From Prolixibacteraceae bacterium (GTDB lineage Bacteria > Bacteroidota > Bacteroidia > Bacteroidales > Prolixibacteraceae), in the NCBI GenBank assembly GCA_003516705.1, contig DPCJ01000120.1, positions 1 to 19,043 on the forward strand: a stretch of DNA of 19,043 bases, written 5' to 3'. Below the pieces are notes generated by a model. That model made no database searches. It was given only the letters and a program-made list of their open reading frames with translations, and had not been told where the DNA came from. Positions 1 to 8,021 of the stretch are shown here, one piece after another. Within the stretch, counting starts at the first letter, position 1, and each line of letters begins with the position of its first letter. The translations under genes and the position numbers were made by a program.

Positions 1-638
1 GCAGCCACTAGTTCGTTAAAATCAAATTTTATCAGAAAGGTTTGTAATTCACTCTGAAACCCATTCATATTCCTTTTATCAACCGGAGTTTCATTTTTCT
101 GGTAAACTTGTGCCATGTTCATTATTCCATAATAATCGAAAACAAGTACATAGGAGCGGTTTACCAGTTCGAGACCCATATCCATCAGCGATGATTCGCC
201 CCGCTTTGAAGCTGAGGCAACCATAAAATCGTTATCGTTGGCATTAAACAATCCCCGTTCCTTGAGTTTGTCAACATTAAAACTACCGTCGGGCTGGCGG
301 TTAAACCACACCGAAAGAATCTGCTGCCCAACTTTGTAATCATTCAGCCATTTTACCAGCTGCTGCTCGGTTGCCGGAACCGGAAATCCCAACGCACTGT
401 CTCGCTCAACGCCTGCTTTAATGATGTTTTCAGGAATCGAATTGTCGTAAAACTTGTCGGGTGCTTTTTGCTTTGCCAGTGCCTGAATTACCGGCTCACT
501 CAGGTTTTCGTTGTAATCGAGCCCAACAAATGTCAACGAGATTCTGTCATACTCCGAGGAGACATAATTTTTTGCGGTTTGCGCTTTAATCAGGAAAGGA
601 AAAGCTACAAGAAGAATTAAAATGAATACGTTTTTCAT
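1..638 (-). CDS. Secreted protein of unknown function (3' end outside window)
   Basis: This is an open frame of 212 codons read leftwards from the ATG at 638 to the window edge with no stop, so the C-terminus is missing. The first ~20 residues (MKNVFILILLVAFPFLIKAQ) form a classic Sec signal peptide ending in an A-Q type cleavage site, so the mature protein should be periplasmic or exported. No lipobox cysteine is present. The mature part is mixed charged/hydrophobic, with a WLNDYKVGQQILSVWFNRQ stretch near residue 105 and no repeat, membrane segment or catalytic motif I recognise. The next gene on the same strand (lipoprotein ending at 873) is 234 bp upstream, so co-transcription is possible but not shown. 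Frame and signal peptide are seen directly; the function is unknown. Confidence 0.82.
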   Translation of the reverse strand, partial: MKNVFILILLVAFPFLIKAQTAKNYVSSEYDRISLTFVGLDYNENLSEPVIQALAKQKAPDKFYDNSIPENIIKAGVERDSALGFPVPATEQQLVKWLNDYKVGQQILSVWFNRQPDGSFNVDKLKERGLFNANDNDFMVASASKRGESSLMDMGLELVNRSYVLVFDYYGIMNMAQVYQKNETPVDKRNMNGFQSELQTFLIKFDFNELVA

Positions 639-872
639 CTTTATTTCAATTTAGTTAAGGTCGTATTGTTGATGCCCCAATCGTAAAACCCATTTATCAT
701 ATTCCCGGGACCCGTCAATGGTTTGTTTTCGGTGAAAAATTAATAATTATAAAAGAAACTTGTATTACAGATTAACAAAAAGCATGTACAAATTGAAAAT
801 ATAGAACCATTATAAATACCTCAAGTGCTTTAAGTTGTCTCTTTTCACAAAAAATGGCTTTAAAAAAGTTGA

Positions 873-1505
873 TCAGAACTTTTTGGCAGCATCAATTACA
901 TCTTTGTTTTCAAAGTTTTTCTGACGGGTTGATTCGGCTTCCGACATTTTCTGATGCGTGATTTCACAAGCTACTGAATAACTGTTCAGGTTGTTTTCAA
1001 CCAAACTAATCTGAATCTGTTTTGCTCCGGCAGCCCACTCATCGAGTTTGTATTTACGGCGGTCCTGCACATCAAAAACCGACGGAAACTTCAGATGTAA
1101 CGCAGGTTTACCATACCGAGTTTCAACAATTTGAGCCAGATTACGATACACAGCCAAAAGTTCTGTATCGTAGGTAATTACCTTTATTCCGTCAGATTTT
1201 ATGATTACCCTGTACAACGCGCTGTCGCCGTTAAAACTGTAGCCAAAATTGTATTCATATTTTCCGAGTTGCTGCCGTGTTTCATTTTTATCTGCCACTT
1301 CAGCCTTTTTCATGCCGAAGTACAAATTCCCGTAAGCCTGCAAACTGCTGTCGGGAGCCGATGCAGCAATAACTTTAGGGTTCACCTGTTTGACTGAATC
1401 TTCCACAACTGCCTGTTTCAGATTTTCGGGTTTGTTTACAGTACCCGGGCCACAGCCGGCCAATAAAATAAAAACTACGATAATACTAAAAAGAGTGCCT
1501 TTCAT
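873..1505 (-). CDS. Lipoprotein of unknown function
   Basis: The frame runs further upstream to 1604, but the ATG at 1505 gives MKGTLFSIIVVFILLAGCGPG, an n-region, hydrophobic core and lipobox (L-A-G-C, Cys18). I therefore start there (210 aa). The protein would be lipid-anchored through Cys18. The mature part begins with a short low-complexity linker, followed by one apparent globular domain (about residues 58-195) with alternating beta-type strands: LYFGMKKAEV, YEYNFGYSF, ALYRVIIKSDGIKVITYD. The LYFGM..AEV opening resembles the start of small periplasmic domains that recur in Bacteroidota lipoproteins, but I cannot name a family. It is divergent from the secreted protein at 1625, with 119 bp between the starts. 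Confidence 0.82.
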   Translation of the reverse strand: MKGTLFSIIVVFILLAGCGPGTVNKPENLKQAVVEDSVKQVNPKVIAASAPDSSLQAYGNLYFGMKKAEVADKNETRQQLGKYEYNFGYSFNGDSALYRVIIKSDGIKVITYDTELLAVYRNLAQIVETRYGKPALHLKFPSVFDVQDRRKYKLDEWAAGAKQIQISLVENNLNSYSVACEITHQKMSEAESTRQKNFENKDVIDAAKKF

Positions 1506-1570
1506 TGATGGTCGAATTTTGGTTATTGATTTTGATGGTGAAAAATAGCAAAAATCAGAACATAATTTTC

Positions 1571-1578
1571 TATTTTTG
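1571..1578 (+). promoter_or_regulatory. Candidate -7 box (TAnnTTTG) for the secreted protein gene at 1625
   Basis: TATTTTTG matches the Bacteroidota -7 consensus TAnnTTTG exactly and lies 46 bp before the ATG at 1625. I see no convincing TTTG/TTG box 17-23 bp further upstream, so this is only a candidate. Confidence 0.3.
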
Positions 1579-1624
1579 AAAGGTTTGCTAAAGTTTCGCC
1601 ACAATTAACCAAAATACCTTGACC

Positions 1625-2188
1625 ATGAAAAAAATGTTGTTCCTTTCTGTTGTTTTCCTCTTCGCCATCAGTATTTCAGCCCGCGACCCTTACCGCGATT
1701 CAGACCACGGAAATTTTCACCTGCGCAACGGGAAAGCCTATTTCGAAAAAACATACAATTGCTGTGGCGATTTTGCCGAGCTTGAAAAAAAACTAAAATC
1801 ATACAACAGTCCGAATGGCGGGTTCCAGGTAAAGCGCACCGGTGATAATACCATGAACGGCGTGATGGTGAATTACAACCTGAACTGGAATTACAAAGAG
1901 ATGAAAACCCGCAAGATTGCCGATTTTCTGAAAAACCCGGCCAATGCCACTTTTGAAATAAAAAAAGAAGGCGAAGCTTACCAGGTTACCGTAAACAACA
2001 TCTGGTTCACTGATGTAAAGAAACCCAGCAACAAAAACCATATGACAATTGAAAGTATTGTAGCCGACAGAAAAAACCGTGTGATTTTCACCAAAGACAA
2101 AAAAGCGATTGAAGCCCTCGAAATGATTGACGAAAATTTTACCTGGATTTTCCAGTTGGCCGGCAGTACAAAAGATTCGAGGTTTTAA
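1625..2188 (+). CDS. Small secreted protein of unknown function
   Basis: The protein is 187 aa from the ATG at 1625; a TTG six bases upstream is in frame but the ATG gives the cleaner signal peptide, MKKMLFLSVVFLFAISISA, followed by RDPYRDSD. The mature protein is predicted periplasmic or outer-membrane facing. It has a vicinal Cys pair (YNCCGDF, near residue 46) and a basic, lysine-rich body with strand-like segments (FEIKKEGEAYQVTVNNIWF), compatible with a compact alpha/beta fold such as those in Bacteroidota DUF4468-type proteins; that comparison is by general impression only. It is divergently transcribed from the lipoprotein gene ending at 873. No membrane segment appears after the signal peptide. 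Function unknown. Confidence 0.8.
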   Translation: MKKMLFLSVVFLFAISISARDPYRDSDHGNFHLRNGKAYFEKTYNCCGDFAELEKKLKSYNSPNGGFQVKRTGDNTMNGVMVNYNLNWNYKEMKTRKIADFLKNPANATFEIKKEGEAYQVTVNNIWFTDVKKPSNKNHMTIESIVADRKNRVIFTKDKKAIEALEMIDENFTWIFQLAGSTKDSRF

Positions 2189-2316
2189 TAGTAATTGGGT
2201 AAATGCGTTATTGAGTTATTGAGGGAAGAAGACCCGCCCTGTTTGATTTACCATTTAAAAACTACAATTTTCGATTTTCCCGATACACCATTTCCAGTGG
2301 TTTTCTCAATCTACAG

Positions 2317-2392
2317 TGACCAGTTCCCGCATTTTCTTCCCCATTCAAGCATTCATGCATTATAGCATTCACGCATTTTCTTCCCCATTTAT
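2317..2392. repeat. AATGC-word repeat tract behind rmuC
   Basis: Read on the minus strand, the tract is a run of short words such as AATGCGTG, AATGCTAT, AATGCATG, AATGCTTG and two copies of AATGGGGAAGAAAATG, spaced about 8-12 bp apart. It begins immediately after the rmuC stop codon. A second tract built from the same words lies directly behind the minus-strand gene ending at 11948. It has no coding potential of its own. Confidence 0.55.
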
Positions 2393-3682
2393 TCACTCAC
2401 TACCTCCCTGCAATTCCTTGCTGGTCTTGGCCCCGAGTTTTCTGAGGTTTTCAACCCGGCTGACAAGATTGCCACTTCCGTTTTGCAGTTTATTCATGGC
2501 GTCGGAATAGTTGTTTTGCGCTGCCGAAATGCTTTTACCCACCTTTTCGAGGTCGGCCACAAATCCCACAAATTTATCGTAAAGCGCCCCACCCTGCCGT
2601 GCAATTTCGATGGCGTTGCGGGTTTGGTTTTCCTGCTGCCACACCGAGGCGATGGTGCGCAAAGTAGCCAGCAAAGTTGACGGGCTTACCAGCACCACTT
2701 TCTGGTCCCAGGCAAACGAAAACAGTTCGTGGTCTTCCTGCACTGCCAGTCCGAATGAGGCTTCCACCGGAATAAACAACAACACAAAATCGGGCGAATT
2801 CAGTTGCCGGGCAGTTTGGTAATGTTTTTCGCTCAGTCCTTTGATGTGCGTTTTCAAACTGAGAAGATGCTCCTTTACTGCCTGCATCCGCTCTTTTTCA
2901 TCGGCAGCGTTCACCGCGCGTTCGTAGGCCACGAGTGAAACTTTTGAGTCGATAATGATGTGTTTGTTGTCGGGCAGGTTGATGACAATGTCGGGTTGAA
3001 TGCGTTTACCATCCTCCGCCGTATCGCTGAATTGTTTGCGATAGCCCTGTTCCCCTTCGTTCAGACCTGAGCGTTCAAGGATTCGTTCCAAAACCACTTC
3101 GCCCCAGTTGCCCTGTTTTTTCACATCACCTTTCAGCGCTTTGGTCAGATTGCCGGCCTCCTCGCTGATGCGGGCATTCAGTTCGTACAGTTTTTTCAAC
3201 TCGGCACGCAGGTCGGTCTGGTCTTTCAATCCTTGACGGTAAGTATCTTCCACTTTCTTTTCAAACAAATCGATTTTTTCGCGGAGCGGATTGAGTACCT
3301 CGCCCAGGTTTTTGCGGTTTACCGTGGTGATTTTCTCGCTGTTTGTTTCCAGAATTTTTGCAGCAATATTTTCAAATTCGAGCGTAAATTTTTTGTGCAG
3401 TTCATCGATGTCCCGCTTTTGGGTTTGTAGTTTGTCGAGCAGCGAATTGTTTTCGGCCTCAGCCAGTATTGCCTGACGTTGCAGTTGTTCACGCTGTTTG
3501 GTGGCTTCAGCCAATTGAATAGCCAGTTTTGCATTTTCAGCTTCCAGTGTTTTTAGTTTTTCTTCCTGCTGAACCGCTGTTTTCAACTGTTCTTTTTCCC
3601 TGTTTTGCTGTGTGAGCCTGAAAACCAGGAAACCCAACAAAAAACCGACTGTCAGCCCCACAATGATTGAAATGATATCCAT
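2393..3682 (-). CDS. rmuC: DNA recombination protein RmuC
   Basis: The ATG at 3682 gives MDIISIIVGLTVGFLLGFLVFRL, an N-terminal membrane anchor typical of RmuC, so I prefer it to the upstream in-frame ATG at 3739; the product is 429 aa. After the anchor comes a long charged coiled coil (about residues 24-190, Q/E/K-rich heptads), then the RmuC domain with its hallmark segments: LKGDVKKQGNWGEVVLERIL, PDIVINLPDNKHIIIDSKVS, then DFVLLFIPVEASF and a conserved helical tail. RmuC family proteins limit inversions at short inverted repeats and have a restriction-endonuclease-like core in which the D..IDSK motif belongs to the putative nuclease site. The length matches family members. It is divergent from the lipoprotein gene at 3910, and an AATGC-rich repeat starts at its stop codon. 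Confidence 0.95.
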   Translation of the reverse strand: MDIISIIVGLTVGFLLGFLVFRLTQQNREKEQLKTAVQQEEKLKTLEAENAKLAIQLAEATKQREQLQRQAILAEAENNSLLDKLQTQKRDIDELHKKFTLEFENIAAKILETNSEKITTVNRKNLGEVLNPLREKIDLFEKKVEDTYRQGLKDQTDLRAELKKLYELNARISEEAGNLTKALKGDVKKQGNWGEVVLERILERSGLNEGEQGYRKQFSDTAEDGKRIQPDIVINLPDNKHIIIDSKVSLVAYERAVNAADEKERMQAVKEHLLSLKTHIKGLSEKHYQTARQLNSPDFVLLFIPVEASFGLAVQEDHELFSFAWDQKVVLVSPSTLLATLRTIASVWQQENQTRNAIEIARQGGALYDKFVGFVADLEKVGKSISAAQNNYSDAMNKLQNGSGNLVSRVENLRKLGAKTSKELQGGSE

Positions 3683-3821
3683 TTGATTGATGATTTGGTT
3701 GATAAAAGTACAATTAAAATTTTCAGATGTCAGAAACAATTGCGGACAGGTTTTTATATCTTCGGGGAAAAATTAACTAACCCATTTTTTCATGATCATT
3801 CATCGATATTTAATTCAAGAA

Positions 3822-3843
3822 ATCAACATTGAATAATGTTGAT
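3822..3843. promoter_or_regulatory. Perfect 9-bp inverted repeat between divergent genes
   Basis: Arms atcaacatt (3822-3830) and aatgttgat (3835-3843) are perfect complements around the 4-base centre gaat. The site lies between two divergently oriented genes, rmuC (start 3682) and the lipoprotein gene (start 3910), so it is not placed as a terminator for either. An operator for a dimeric regulator is the natural reading, but no regulator is encoded nearby. Confidence 0.4.
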
Positions 3844-3909
3844 CACTGTCGGAATGATTTTGGATAATTAAAAAATAACAACCAGTTATAAAACAAAAAA
3901 ATTAAACTT

Positions 3910-4365
3910 ATGAAAACATCTTTCAAACTTACAATATTGTTGATTACCATCATTTTCATGATTCAATGTTCAAATGATGAGGAGTTAATAATGAATCAGG
4001 ATTTTTTACAAGGAACCTGGGTAGAAGTTGAACCAGAAGAATTAATCCAGTATGAAGGAGATAATTATCAATTTACATTCAGTCAGGATTCCTTTTTTGC
4101 AGAAATCCATTACTGGACTGACGTAATTATGGATACCTGTAGCATTATCGATTGGACTTATAAAATCAACGGGAAATACGTTGTTTCTTTAGATTCAATA
4201 GAATTTACAGGGATTATAAGCACTGTTCCTGATAATTGCGATACAATCACACATAAATACAATTTTCACAAAAAATCGGAATTTTATATTATCTCGGAAT
4301 CTGAATTTATTTTAGACCCCAATCCTGAAGAAGAATATTACCAAATCAGGTTAGTAAAGAAATAA
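3910..4365 (+). CDS. Small AT-rich lipoprotein, lipocalin-like
   Basis: The 151-aa product starts MKTSFKLTILLITIIFMIQC, a lipoprotein signal with an imperfect lipobox (M-I-Q-C, Cys20). The mature part opens with DFLQGTWVE, the G-x-W pattern that starts many lipocalin-like Bacteroidota lipoproteins, and continues with alternating strands (YQFTFSQDSFFAEIHYW, KYVVSLDSIEFTG). It is strongly acidic and contains a C-x(n)-C pair (MDTCS, DNCDT) that could form a disulphide. Base composition is visibly more AT-rich than the flanking rmuC and hydrolase genes, which hints at later acquisition. No neighbour suggests a partner. The lipocalin-like assignment is a fold-level impression; function unknown. 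Confidence 0.82.
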   Translation: MKTSFKLTILLITIIFMIQCSNDEELIMNQDFLQGTWVEVEPEELIQYEGDNYQFTFSQDSFFAEIHYWTDVIMDTCSIIDWTYKINGKYVVSLDSIEFTGIISTVPDNCDTITHKYNFHKKSEFYIISESEFILDPNPEEEYYQIRLVKK

Positions 4366-4371
4366 AGCAAC

Positions 4372-4404
4372 CCGCATCTGATTTGCTGAATAATTCAGAT
4401 GCGG
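4372..4404 (+). terminator. Terminator-like hairpin after the AT-rich lipoprotein gene
   Basis: Arms ccgcatctga (4372-4381) and tcagatgcgg (4395-4404) are perfectly complementary over 10 bp with a 13-base loop, and begin 7 bp after the stop codon at 4365. No long T-run follows, so it may be a weak terminator or an mRNA-protecting 3' stem. Confidence 0.5.
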
Positions 4405-4538
4405 TAATCGCATAAAATCATTACTCTTTCACGCTGACAAAACATAACCTCCCCGCAAAAATAAAACGCTCGCTAAACCAGCGACATGTGTAACGGTTAA
4501 TACCATTCAACGTCTAATAGAAGTAAAATTTGAACAAA

Positions 4539-5858
4539 ATGAAAACTACAATTTTTGCCACACTGCTCATCACTTTTTCAGTACTACAAGCCATCGCTCA
4601 AAATTTCGACAAAGCCAAACTCGATGCCTATTTCGACAGCCTTGAAAAAAACGACAAGTTTATGGGAAGTGTTGCCGTGTCGCAAAATGGCGAAATCATT
4701 TACACACGCTCGGTGGGTTTTGCCGATGTTGAAAACCAACTAATAGCCAATACAGATTCGAAATACAGAATCGGTTCGATTTCAAAAACTTTCACCACCG
4801 TTTTGGTGATGAAAGCCGTGGAAGAAAAAAAGCTGGATCTGAATCAGACCATCGACAAATTTTTTCCGGAGATAAAAAATGCCGGCAAAATTACGGTTGT
4901 CAATTTGCTTTACCATCGCAGCGGCATCCACAGTTTTACCGACGATAAAGAATACCTCGAGTGGAACACCCAACCCAAAACCGAGAAAGAACTGCTCGAA
5001 ATTATTATAAAAGGAGGCAGCGATTTTGAGCCCAACAGCAAATCGGTGTACAGCAACTCTAATTTTGTATTGCTGACATTTATTCTTGAAAAGAGTTTTG
5101 GCAAACCGTACAAAGTTTTGGTTGATGAATTGATTGCCAAACCTGCCGGACTAAAAAACACTGCGTTTGGCGGAAAAATCGACACAGGCAAAAATGAATG
5201 TAAATCGTACAAATATCTTGGTCAGTGGAATGTGGAACCCGAAACCGATATTTCGGTTCCGCTGGGAGCAGGTGGTATTGTTTCAACGCCTTCCGATTTG
5301 ATAAAATTCAGCGATGCCTTGTTTGATGGAAAACTGGTTTCAAAAGAGAGTCTTGAACAAATGCAATTGGTAAAAGAACGTTACGGGATGGGTCTTTTCC
5401 CAATTCCGTTCTACGATAAAACAGGGTACGGGCACACCGGAGGCATTGATGGGTTTACTTCGGTTTTCAGCCATTTTGCTGATGGAAATATTTCTTACGC
5501 ACTCACTTCGAATGGTACAAATTTTAACAACAACAACATTTCGATTGCCGTTTTAAGCGCTGTTTTCGGAAAAGATCTTGAAATTCCCGAATTTAAAACC
5601 TTTAAAGTGGATGCCGCAACGCTCGAAAAATATGTGGGTGTGTATGCATCGACCCAGATTCCGCTGAAAATTACAATTACAAGAAACAACGAAACCCTTG
5701 TGGCGCAGGCCACCGGCCAATCAGCTTTTCCGCTCGAAGCCACCGCTGCCGACAAATTCAAATTTGACCAGGCCGGCGTGGTGATGGAATTTAATGCAAC
5801 CGATAATTCGATGGTTTTGAAACAGGGCGGCGGCGTTTTTAACTACAAAAAAGAATAA
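4539..5858 (+). CDS. Secreted serine hydrolase, beta-lactamase (class C/PBP) fold
   Basis: The ATG at 4539 (not the in-frame TTG at 4530) gives a signal peptide MKTTIFATLLITFSVLQAIA and a 439-aa product. All three active-site motifs of the family are present: S-x-x-K at residues 80-83 (SISK, catalytic Ser80), Y-x-N at 171-173 (YSN), and HTGG at 299-302 in place of KTG. After about residue 355 a separate C-terminal domain (KYVGVYAS... to FNYKKE) resembles the small beta domain often attached to Bacteroidota members. The family includes esterases, D-aminopeptidases and peptidoglycan-type hydrolases; the substrate cannot be read from sequence, and resistance activity should not be assumed. It probably acts in the periplasm. 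The following gene starts 52 bp later on the same strand. Confidence 0.92.
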   Translation: MKTTIFATLLITFSVLQAIAQNFDKAKLDAYFDSLEKNDKFMGSVAVSQNGEIIYTRSVGFADVENQLIANTDSKYRIGSISKTFTTVLVMKAVEEKKLDLNQTIDKFFPEIKNAGKITVVNLLYHRSGIHSFTDDKEYLEWNTQPKTEKELLEIIIKGGSDFEPNSKSVYSNSNFVLLTFILEKSFGKPYKVLVDELIAKPAGLKNTAFGGKIDTGKNECKSYKYLGQWNVEPETDISVPLGAGGIVSTPSDLIKFSDALFDGKLVSKESLEQMQLVKERYGMGLFPIPFYDKTGYGHTGGIDGFTSVFSHFADGNISYALTSNGTNFNNNNISIAVLSAVFGKDLEIPEFKTFKVDAATLEKYVGVYASTQIPLKITITRNNETLVAQATGQSAFPLEATAADKFKFDQAGVVMEFNATDNSMVLKQGGGVFNYKKE

Positions 5859-5877
5859 GGCTGAAACCTGCAGAGAG

Positions 5878-5903
5878 GTGGTTTGTTATAAACAGCAAAC
5901 CAC
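5878..5903 (+). promoter_or_regulatory. 8-bp stem immediately upstream of the DUF1697 start
   Basis: Arms gtggtttg (5878-5885) and caaaccac (5896-5903) pair perfectly around a 10-base loop. The stem ends 7 bases before the ATG at 5911, so it could terminate the hydrolase transcript, act as an operator, or mask the start region of the next gene. Confidence 0.4.
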
Positions 5904-5910
5904 AAAAATC

Positions 5911-6450
5911 ATGAACAGGTATATCGCCATTTTGCGCGGCATCAATGTAAGCGGGGCAAAAATCATAAAAATGGAAGAACTCCGCAGAACTTTTCAAAAA
6001 CAAGGGTTTGAAAATGTTACCACTTATATTCAAAGCGGAAATGTAGTTTTCAGTACCGCAGAAACGGCAACATCGCAACTGGCATTGAAAATTGCTGAAT
6101 CCATTAAAACCGATTTCGGATTTGATGTTCCGGTCATTGTTTTGTCGGCCGAAGAACTGAAAACAATCATCACCAACAACCCGCTGAACAACGGTACAAA
6201 CGACACAGCCTTTCTGCACGTTACTTTTCTGGCAGAAAATCCGGCTGCTTTCAACTTCAGCGACATCGAAACGAAAAAACAAGGAGACGAGGAAATCATC
6301 ATTTTCGGGAAGGTTGTTTATCTCTATTGTCCGCACGGGTATGGCAAAACAAAACTCACCAACACTTTTCTTGAATCAAAACTGAAAGTTACCGCCACCA
6401 CCCGCAACTGGAAAACAGTAAACGAACTGCTGCGGATGGCCAATCACTGA
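5911..6450 (+). CDS. DUF1697 family protein
   Basis: The ATG at 5911 starts MNRYIAILRGINVSGAKIIK, the N-terminal signature of DUF1697 (Y-I-A-L-L-R-G-I-N-V-G-G-x-x-x-v-k-M), followed by MEELRRTFQKQGFENVTTYIQSGNVVF, which is the family's second conserved block (Y-I-Q-S-G-N-V-v-F), seen here at residues 21-47. An earlier in-frame GTG at 5878 would add 11 residues and lies inside a hairpin, so I reject it. At 179 aa it is of normal length, and the C-terminal TKLTNTFLESKLKVTATTRNW block is also typical. The protein is predicted cytoplasmic. The biochemical role of the family is not established. It sits in a run of small cytoplasmic-domain genes of the sort that often travel together in Bacteroidota. 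Confidence 0.92.
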   Translation: MNRYIAILRGINVSGAKIIKMEELRRTFQKQGFENVTTYIQSGNVVFSTAETATSQLALKIAESIKTDFGFDVPVIVLSAEELKTIITNNPLNNGTNDTAFLHVTFLAENPAAFNFSDIETKKQGDEEIIIFGKVVYLYCPHGYGKTKLTNTFLESKLKVTATTRNWKTVNELLRMANH

Positions 6451-6554
6451 ATTCTACGTAAGACTAACCAGTTCAGCCGGTATGCTCTGTTTCAACTTTT
6501 GCCGGAAATAATTGTTTTATACACTACTGACAAATCAATAAAACTGTAAAAATC

Positions 6555-7109
6555 ATGGACAAGGCAACACAAACAATGGTTGACAACCTTCACAAAAACA
6601 CAGGTAAAACACTGGAACAATGGATTGAAATTGTGAATCAGCAAAACCTGCTGAAACACGGCGAAATACTAAGTTTTCTGAAAGAAAAACATGGATTCAC
6701 ACACGGGTTTGCCAATCTGGTGGCACACAAAGCCAAAGGTTCCGACGCCGGTTCAGCTGAAAACACCGATGATTTAGTGACAAAACAATACGCCGGGAAA
6801 GAACATCTCAAACCCATTTATGAAAAGTTGATGGCGGAAATTGCCAGGTTTGGCGACGACATTGAAACCGCACCCAAAAATGCGTATGTCAGTCTGCGAA
6901 GAAAAACACAGTTTGCGCTTTTGCAGCCCGCCACCAAAACGCGCTTCGAAATCGGGTTAATTATCAAAGGACAGGAAGCTGCCGGAAAACTGGAAGCCAT
7001 TAAAACTGCCAATGCCATGTGTACCCACAAAATCAATATTACAGATGTCAGCGAAATCGACAACGAAGTAATATCCTGGATAAAAACAGCCTACAACAAT
7101 TCAAAATAA
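6555..7109 (+). CDS. DUF4287 and DUF5655 two-domain protein
   Basis: The 184-aa product has no signal peptide. Residues about 1-65 (QTMVDNLHKNTGKTLEQWI, then EKHGFTHGFANLVAH) match the DUF4287 pattern. Residues about 75-182 (LKPIYEKLMAEIARFG, YVSLRRKTQFALLQPATKTR, then IGLIIKG...) match DUF5655, which is often annotated as a putative transport or nucleic-acid-associated domain without experimental support. Domain naming is from recognised sequence pattern, not a search. The next gene starts 7 bp after its stop on the same strand, so the two are almost certainly co-transcribed. Confidence 0.88.
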   Translation: MDKATQTMVDNLHKNTGKTLEQWIEIVNQQNLLKHGEILSFLKEKHGFTHGFANLVAHKAKGSDAGSAENTDDLVTKQYAGKEHLKPIYEKLMAEIARFGDDIETAPKNAYVSLRRKTQFALLQPATKTRFEIGLIIKGQEAAGKLEAIKTANAMCTHKINITDVSEIDNEVISWIKTAYNNSK

Positions 7110-7116
7110 ACTGAAA

Positions 7117-7962
7117 ATGATTACCTCGAAGATAAAAATAAAGGATTCTGCTTCAAAAGTATGGCAGGCCCTGACCGACAAAAGCCAGATGAAAGAATGG
7201 TATTTCGATATCCCCGATTTCAAACTGAAAACCGGCACTGTTTTTAATTTTTACGAACCGGGTGATGCAAAGCAATTTCATCACCGTTGCACCATTCTGG
7301 AAATTGTGCCTGAGAAAAAGTTCTCACACACGTGGACTCACCCCAGCCACAGCGAAGGCGAAAGCGTGGTAACCTGGCTACTGAACCATGAAAACGGAGT
7401 AACCGAAGTGACGCTGCAACACGAGGGAATTGAGAATTTTGCCGATGGCGGCGAAGCTTTTGCCCCCGAAAATTACCAGATGGGCTGGAACGGTTTTATG
7501 TTTGTTTTGAAAAACTATGTTTTTGGCATCCGCAAACACACCTACAAAACCGAAATAAATGCACCGGCGGAAAAAGTGTGGAATATCCTTTTGAACGACG
7601 AAACTTACCGGCAGTGGACCACTGTTTTCTGCGAAGGTTCGTACTACAAGGGCGAATTAAAACAAGGTGGCCGGATTCATTTTTTATCACCCGACGGACG
7701 TGGCATGTATTCGGATGTAATTTTCTGTAATCAGCCCAATAACATCCTTTTTCAGCACATTGGCGAACTGAATAATTTTGAAGAACTGCCGGTTGACGAA
7801 GCCACTGAAAGATGGACAGGCTGCTTTGAAAATTATATACTCACTGAAAACGGCGGCAAAACCACGCTCACTGCCGAAGTGGATTTATCGCCTGAACATG
7901 CCGTCAGCTTCGACGTTGTATTCCCAAAAGGACTGGCGAAAATCAGGGAATTGGCCGAATAA
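7117..7962 (+). CDS. Tandem SRPBCC (AHSA1-type) domain protein
   Basis: The 281-aa product contains two consecutive START/SRPBCC-type domains. The first (residues about 1-137) opens with TSKIKIKDSASKVWQALTD and contains KEWYFDIPDFKLKTGTVF plus a THTWTHP strand; the second (about 142-278) restarts with YKTEINAPAEKVWNILLND and contains TYRQWTTVFCEGSYYKGEL. Each opening is the usual first strand plus helix of an AHSA1-like domain (i.. a-p-x-e-k-V-W-x-x-L-t-d). The deep hydrophobic cavity of the fold usually binds a small hydrophobic ligand; the ligand here is unknown. No signal peptide is present, so it should be cytoplasmic. It follows the DUF4287 gene by 7 bp and probably shares its transcript. 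Confidence 0.9.
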   Translation: MITSKIKIKDSASKVWQALTDKSQMKEWYFDIPDFKLKTGTVFNFYEPGDAKQFHHRCTILEIVPEKKFSHTWTHPSHSEGESVVTWLLNHENGVTEVTLQHEGIENFADGGEAFAPENYQMGWNGFMFVLKNYVFGIRKHTYKTEINAPAEKVWNILLNDETYRQWTTVFCEGSYYKGELKQGGRIHFLSPDGRGMYSDVIFCNQPNNILFQHIGELNNFEELPVDEATERWTGCFENYILTENGGKTTLTAEVDLSPEHAVSFDVVFPKGLAKIRELAE

Positions 7963-8021
7963 ATGAGATACAATATTATTTGGGTTGGAACAGAATAAAA
8001 AGTAGTGGAAATTCGAACACC

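Noticed and set aside
2316..2510. Plus-strand frame over the AATGC tract and the rmuC 3' end
   Set aside because: Repeat-derived and antisense to rmuC.
5080..5286. Minus-strand frames inside the serine hydrolase
   Set aside because: Shadows of a gene with intact SxxK, YxN and HTGG motifs.
4539..5858. Calling the serine hydrolase a beta-lactamase
   Set aside because: The fold and motifs are shared with esterases and peptidases, and the third motif is HTGG with a separate C-terminal domain; nothing supports antibiotic hydrolysis.
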